Below are positions 35,813-38,589 of a stretch of 38,589 bases of DNA, one piece after another. The stretch is taken from the NCBI GenBank assembly GCA_031262785.1, contig JAISHB010000072.1, forward strand, positions 1 through 38,589. Reading direction: 5' to 3'. The position numbers were made by a program, and so were the translations under genes. The stretch comes from Prevotellaceae bacterium (GTDB lineage: Bacteria > Bacteroidota > Bacteroidia > Bacteroidales > Bacteroidaceae). A model generated the notes under the pieces. The model had not been told where the DNA came from. It saw only the letters and a list, made by a program, of their open reading frames with translations, and did not search any database. Each line of letters begins with the position of its first letter. The stretch's first letter is position 1.

Positions 35813-36106
35813 ATGAAATCAGTATTAATCACCTTCGACCAAGCGTTTTACGAGCGCATCGTCACCACCCTCGAACGCCTCAACTGCCGCGGCTTCACCT
35901 ATTGGGAGCAGGTGCAGGGACGCGGCACGAAAACCGGCGAACCGCACTACGGCAGCCACGCATGGCCTTCGATGTGCTCGGCCATCATCACCATCGTGGA
36001 AGACGACCGCGTAGATCCGCTGCTGGAGAAATTGCATCAGTTAGACAAGCAAACCGAGCAACTCGGACTGCGTGCCTTTGTGTGGGGAATAGAGAAGACG
36101 GTGTAG
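35813..36106 (+). CDS. Small P-II-like protein at the end of the efflux operon
   Basis: This 97-residue protein has a ferredoxin-like beta-alpha-beta pattern (MKSVLITFDQAFYERIVTTL, then AIITIVEDDRVDPLLEKLHQ), as in P-II signalling proteins. It lacks a recognisable uridylylated T-loop tyrosine context. P-II-like proteins are repeatedly found downstream of RND pumps in Bacteroidetes, so it may sense a small molecule and modulate the pump. The function is inference; it could also be an unrelated protein with a similar fold. The start is ATG at 35813. Confidence 0.7.
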   Translation: MKSVLITFDQAFYERIVTTLERLNCRGFTYWEQVQGRGTKTGEPHYGSHAWPSMCSAIITIVEDDRVDPLLEKLHQLDKQTEQLGLRAFVWGIEKTV

Positions 36107-36129
36107 ACCCTTGTGGCGCACTCATAGGA

Positions 36130-36169
36130 AAAAGCCTCGGAACAGAATATGTTTTGAGGCTTTTATTTT
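36130..36169 (+). terminator. Terminator of the efflux operon
   Basis: AAAAGCCTC (36130-36138) pairs with GAGGCTTTT (36156-36164), followed by ATTTT. It closes the efflux transcript before the AT-rich region. Confidence 0.8.
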
Positions 36170-36208
36170 GCGCCTTTGTGGCAATCAATCATTTATCAGT
36201 ATAGCATC

Positions 36209-36571
36209 ATGTCTAAAGCAGCACTAAAGAAAGAACTGTTATCACTCCGCAAAGAACAGCTGGTAGAACAGATATTGGATTTGTATGGCAGATATAAGTC
36301 TGTGAAAGAGTTTTACGAGATGTATCTTCATCCTCAAAGCGAAAAGGATGTGGTGTAGAAATATAAGAAAGTAATTGTGAATGAGTTCTATCCGAGTCGC
36401 GGCTTTGGTAAATGCAGAATTTCTGTGTGTAAAAAGGCAATAAGCGTTTTTAGAGCGTTATCGCCTTCCCCTGAATTATTGGCCGATTTAATGTTGACGC
36501 TTCCTGAGACGGCTTGTGAGTTTACGCATGATTTCGGGGACATGGAGGAATGTGGTAGATTGGGGGATTGA
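36209..36571 (+). pseudogene. DUF6155 family gene interrupted by an in-frame stop and truncated
   Basis: ATG 36209 opens a frame of 49 codons (MSKAALKKELLSLRKEQL...) ending at TAG 36356-36358. The same frame continues directly after the stop with KYKKVIVNEFYPSRG and then LSPSPELLADLMLTLPETAC, up to TGA 36569-36571. The two parts together look like the N-terminal and middle parts of DUF6155, whose members usually run to about 170 residues. The expected C-terminal segment after HDFGDM is lost, with a possible frameshift near 36545. The function of the family is unknown. The break is most simply decay; stop readthrough is unlikely but untested. Confidence 0.75.
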
Positions 36572-36707
36572 AAAGCATTTAATCTCATGCTTATAGGGCT
36601 GTTTTTTCTTCGTATTTAAGACAAGGCGAGCGAACTGCAAGCGAGAATCTTGATAGGGAATTTTTAGATGACACAGTTTGGTTTACAGACCCGATGACCG
36701 ATTTTGT

Positions 36708-38480
36708 TCATTCTCCTTTTCTGACGTCTTTGAAAGCCCACTTGTATTCAGATCTATTGGGTAGATTTAAAAGTTCTTCTTTATAAAGAGCACCATCTGT
36801 ACCGTAGAAGTAAATGTCCTTGCAAAATTCTTCCCACCATCCATTTTTTATATCATCATAGTATTCTTTTAATTGCGCAGAGGTAAACTGCGGGATATAG
36901 TTGTCTACTATTATACCCTCATTATATAGTTTTCGGATTAGAGACATAATTGTTTCGTTCTGATTTCTTTTTTGATTGTTCAGAACAGCTTGAAGAGATA
37001 CTTTTTTCTTTGTTGCGATATTATTCATTTTTGCTCTCCAGGCTTTCTCTAAAATATCTACCGGGAAAAGTTCCTTTCCCTGATTTTGTTTGTCAAATAT
37101 CTCCTGAGAGATTGCCGGTACATGTTTAAAAAAGACTTTATGTACTTCAGCAAAATCATTAAAATTACTATCTTTAGACATTTCTAATAAGAATCCATGT
37201 TGCGCTCCGCTACGCATAAAGACTTGCTTTCCTATAGTTGATAGGTGATAACCTTTCTCTTCATTTGGGTGAAAAGCATGAGGCATCTTGATTTCATAAT
37301 AGTACAACACGCCAATCTCATCGTTGCTTAGGAATGGTTCATACTCATTTGTTGTCGAGTTGTAATTCGTTACGGCAAAGAATTTGGCTGCGCCCAAATT
37401 CGAAGTTAAATCTAAAAGGCCCGTCTTGGTGCCGTAATGCTGGGCTAATCCAGAGTAATTCATCTCAAATATGAACTTATCATGGAGTAAGCTAACACCA
37501 TCTCCCAATAGTTTAACTAATGGATGGGAAGATATGAGATATGTCATTTCATCGCCCCAAATCAACTCTTTTAGGAAATAATTTTGTTTTTCATCTCTAA
37601 ATAAAGTAGGGACGCATCTATCGTAGTATTTGCTTTGCCCTCGATATAAGAACTTTCTCCTATATAGATTTGGCTTTAAGGAGAATCTATGGCTTTCTAA
37701 TTGATTAACAATGAATGCGTTGTGCGGGAGTCTGTTTTCTAAAAGCGTAACATAAGGATGTGCAAATGGTATACGAAATAACTGATATTTTCTGTCATAA
37801 AAATAATCCATTTTGGCGATTGTAGTATTCAAATACCCATCGTTATCATAAGCTTCGACTTCTATCTTTTTTATATATTTACACGCCTCATTTATATCTT
37901 CAAATGGTGTGTCTTGAGTCCCTTTATTTGTATCAGCCAAATATATTGTTGCAATTGATGCCTGCTTGATTGTATTCGAATAGTATTCTTCAAATTCTGG
38001 CGTTAAGCTTAGTCTTAGTCTTTCATCTTTTGTGTCTAAATCAGTTCTAAGTTCACAAATGAGATGGAATTCTTGATGTAAAATCTCAAGCATTCTGCTC
38101 CTTAGTTCTTCCGTGTTAATTCCGTTATTGAATAACGAAAGGTCAAATCGAAGACCTTTTACCATACTGAGTGCCATAGCATAAGCACACGCATCTATTT
38201 CAGTTTTTTCGTTTTGTAGCTTATTCTGATGGGTGTAGATCTGACGGACTAAACAATACAAATATATCCGTAATGGAGTAAATGATTTTTTCTTAATGCA
38301 ATACTCTAGAAAATAATTATTGATGACTATGCCAGAATGATCTTTAAGAAGAAAAGCAGGGGCTACTGTATCTACGAGTATTGGAGGGAAAGGCATAAAC
38401 ATCAAAGGCGGAGTGCTGATTTTTAGGTATCTACATCCTTCTTTAATAAATTCTTTTGCTATGTCCTTCGCTATTTGCAA
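36708..38480 (-). CDS. FRG-domain protein with a possible degenerate metallopeptidase-like N-terminus
   Basis: This 590-residue protein carries an FRG domain (about 277-440). Its core is FLYRGQSKYY (277-286), LAQHYGTKTGLLDLT (345-359) and RSGAQHGF (423-430). FRG domains occur in phage and defence-associated proteins, but their chemistry is not settled. The N-terminal 140 residues have the layout of an ImmA/IrrE-like peptidase (GIVINNYF, then a helix, then EIDACAYAMAL), but the HExxH position reads LVRQIYTHQ, so a catalytic zinc site appears lost. The ORF begins with TTG at 38480, just after a TAA; ATG 38402 is an alternative start. Base composition is markedly AT-rich, which suggests transfer. 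Bases 38481-38589 show no further gene. Confidence 0.75.
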   Translation of the reverse strand: MQIAKDIAKEFIKEGCRYLKISTPPLMFMPFPPILVDTVAPAFLLKDHSGIVINNYFLEYCIKKKSFTPLRIYLYCLVRQIYTHQNKLQNEKTEIDACAYAMALSMVKGLRFDLSLFNNGINTEELRSRMLEILHQEFHLICELRTDLDTKDERLRLSLTPEFEEYYSNTIKQASIATIYLADTNKGTQDTPFEDINEACKYIKKIEVEAYDNDGYLNTTIAKMDYFYDRKYQLFRIPFAHPYVTLLENRLPHNAFIVNQLESHRFSLKPNLYRRKFLYRGQSKYYDRCVPTLFRDEKQNYFLKELIWGDEMTYLISSHPLVKLLGDGVSLLHDKFIFEMNYSGLAQHYGTKTGLLDLTSNLGAAKFFAVTNYNSTTNEYEPFLSNDEIGVLYYYEIKMPHAFHPNEEKGYHLSTIGKQVFMRSGAQHGFLLEMSKDSNFNDFAEVHKVFFKHVPAISQEIFDKQNQGKELFPVDILEKAWRAKMNNIATKKKVSLQAVLNNQKRNQNETIMSLIRKLYNEGIIVDNYIPQFTSAQLKEYYDDIKNGWWEEFCKDIYFYGTDGALYKEELLNLPNRSEYKWAFKDVRKGE

Positions 38481-38589
38481 TTATTGCTGTCCGATAAAAC
38501 CTGATTAGCATCAAAGAATCATTGCCAGACTATTCCTATTCAGCTTTTGCACTGTCCTTTTTGCTTTCCAAGCCCCCTTAATCAAAAAG

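Noticed and set aside
1-38589. tRNA, rRNA, insertion sequences, integrase or attachment sites
   Set aside because: No sequence resembling tRNA, rRNA, transposase or integrase genes, or flanking target duplications, was seen. The evidence for transfer at the right-hand end is base composition and gene decay only.

Overview
The window looks like a chromosomal segment of a gut-type Bacteroidales (Bacteroides, Phocaeicola or a close relative). The reasons are a SusC/SusD pair, Bacteroidetes-type promoters (a TAnnTTTG box at -7 with TTG about 19 nt upstream), lipoproteins with an acidic run after the lipobox cysteine, HU-like and DUF6261 proteins, and the gene order ftsX-DUF3098-uppP-truB-queA-folK. 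By eye the GC content is about 55% up to roughly 36.1 kb. It then drops sharply.

Region 1 (1-10.2 kb, minus strand) is a housekeeping run: methyltransferase, ftsX, DUF3098, uppP, truB, queA, folK, metK, glf, a carboxy(nor)spermidine dehydrogenase and recA. Genes are tightly packed, and there is an internal promoter before the dehydrogenase-recA pair.

Region 2 (10.2-15.8 kb, minus strand) holds a short attenuated leader or small RNA, an HU-like DNA-binding protein whose inferred 5' leader carries a 23-bp tandem repeat array, and the methylmalonyl-CoA mutase pair mutA-mutB. MutA carries a striking 56-residue insertion with 20 cysteines, built on a six-residue repeat.

Region 3 (16.1-29.4 kb) is a polysaccharide (pectin) utilisation region wrapped around two histidine-degradation genes. 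On the plus strand are a beta-helix lipoprotein, a second 23-bp repeat array, susC, susD and a terminator, then fctD-hutH under their own promoter. On the minus strand are a DUF6261 protein, a 41-bp GC-rich palindromic repeat array and a secreted pectate lyase-pectin methylesterase fusion. Direct repeats spaced 21 bp apart lie upstream of the fusion gene.

Region 4 (29.4-36.1 kb, plus strand) is a drug-efflux operon: a TetR regulator with a perfect 12-bp inverted-repeat operator at its own promoter, a TolC-like outer membrane factor, a periplasmic adaptor lipoprotein, an RND pump and a small P-II-like protein.

Region 5 (36.2-38.6 kb) is AT-rich and probably acquired: a DUF6155 gene broken by an in-frame stop, and a 590-residue FRG-domain protein that could belong to a defence or toxin system.

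The least explained features are the MutA cysteine repeat, the covarying palindromes in the HU leader, the three intergenic tandem arrays, a C-terminal tail (DDDVPQG) shared by two unrelated proteins, and the FRG protein.
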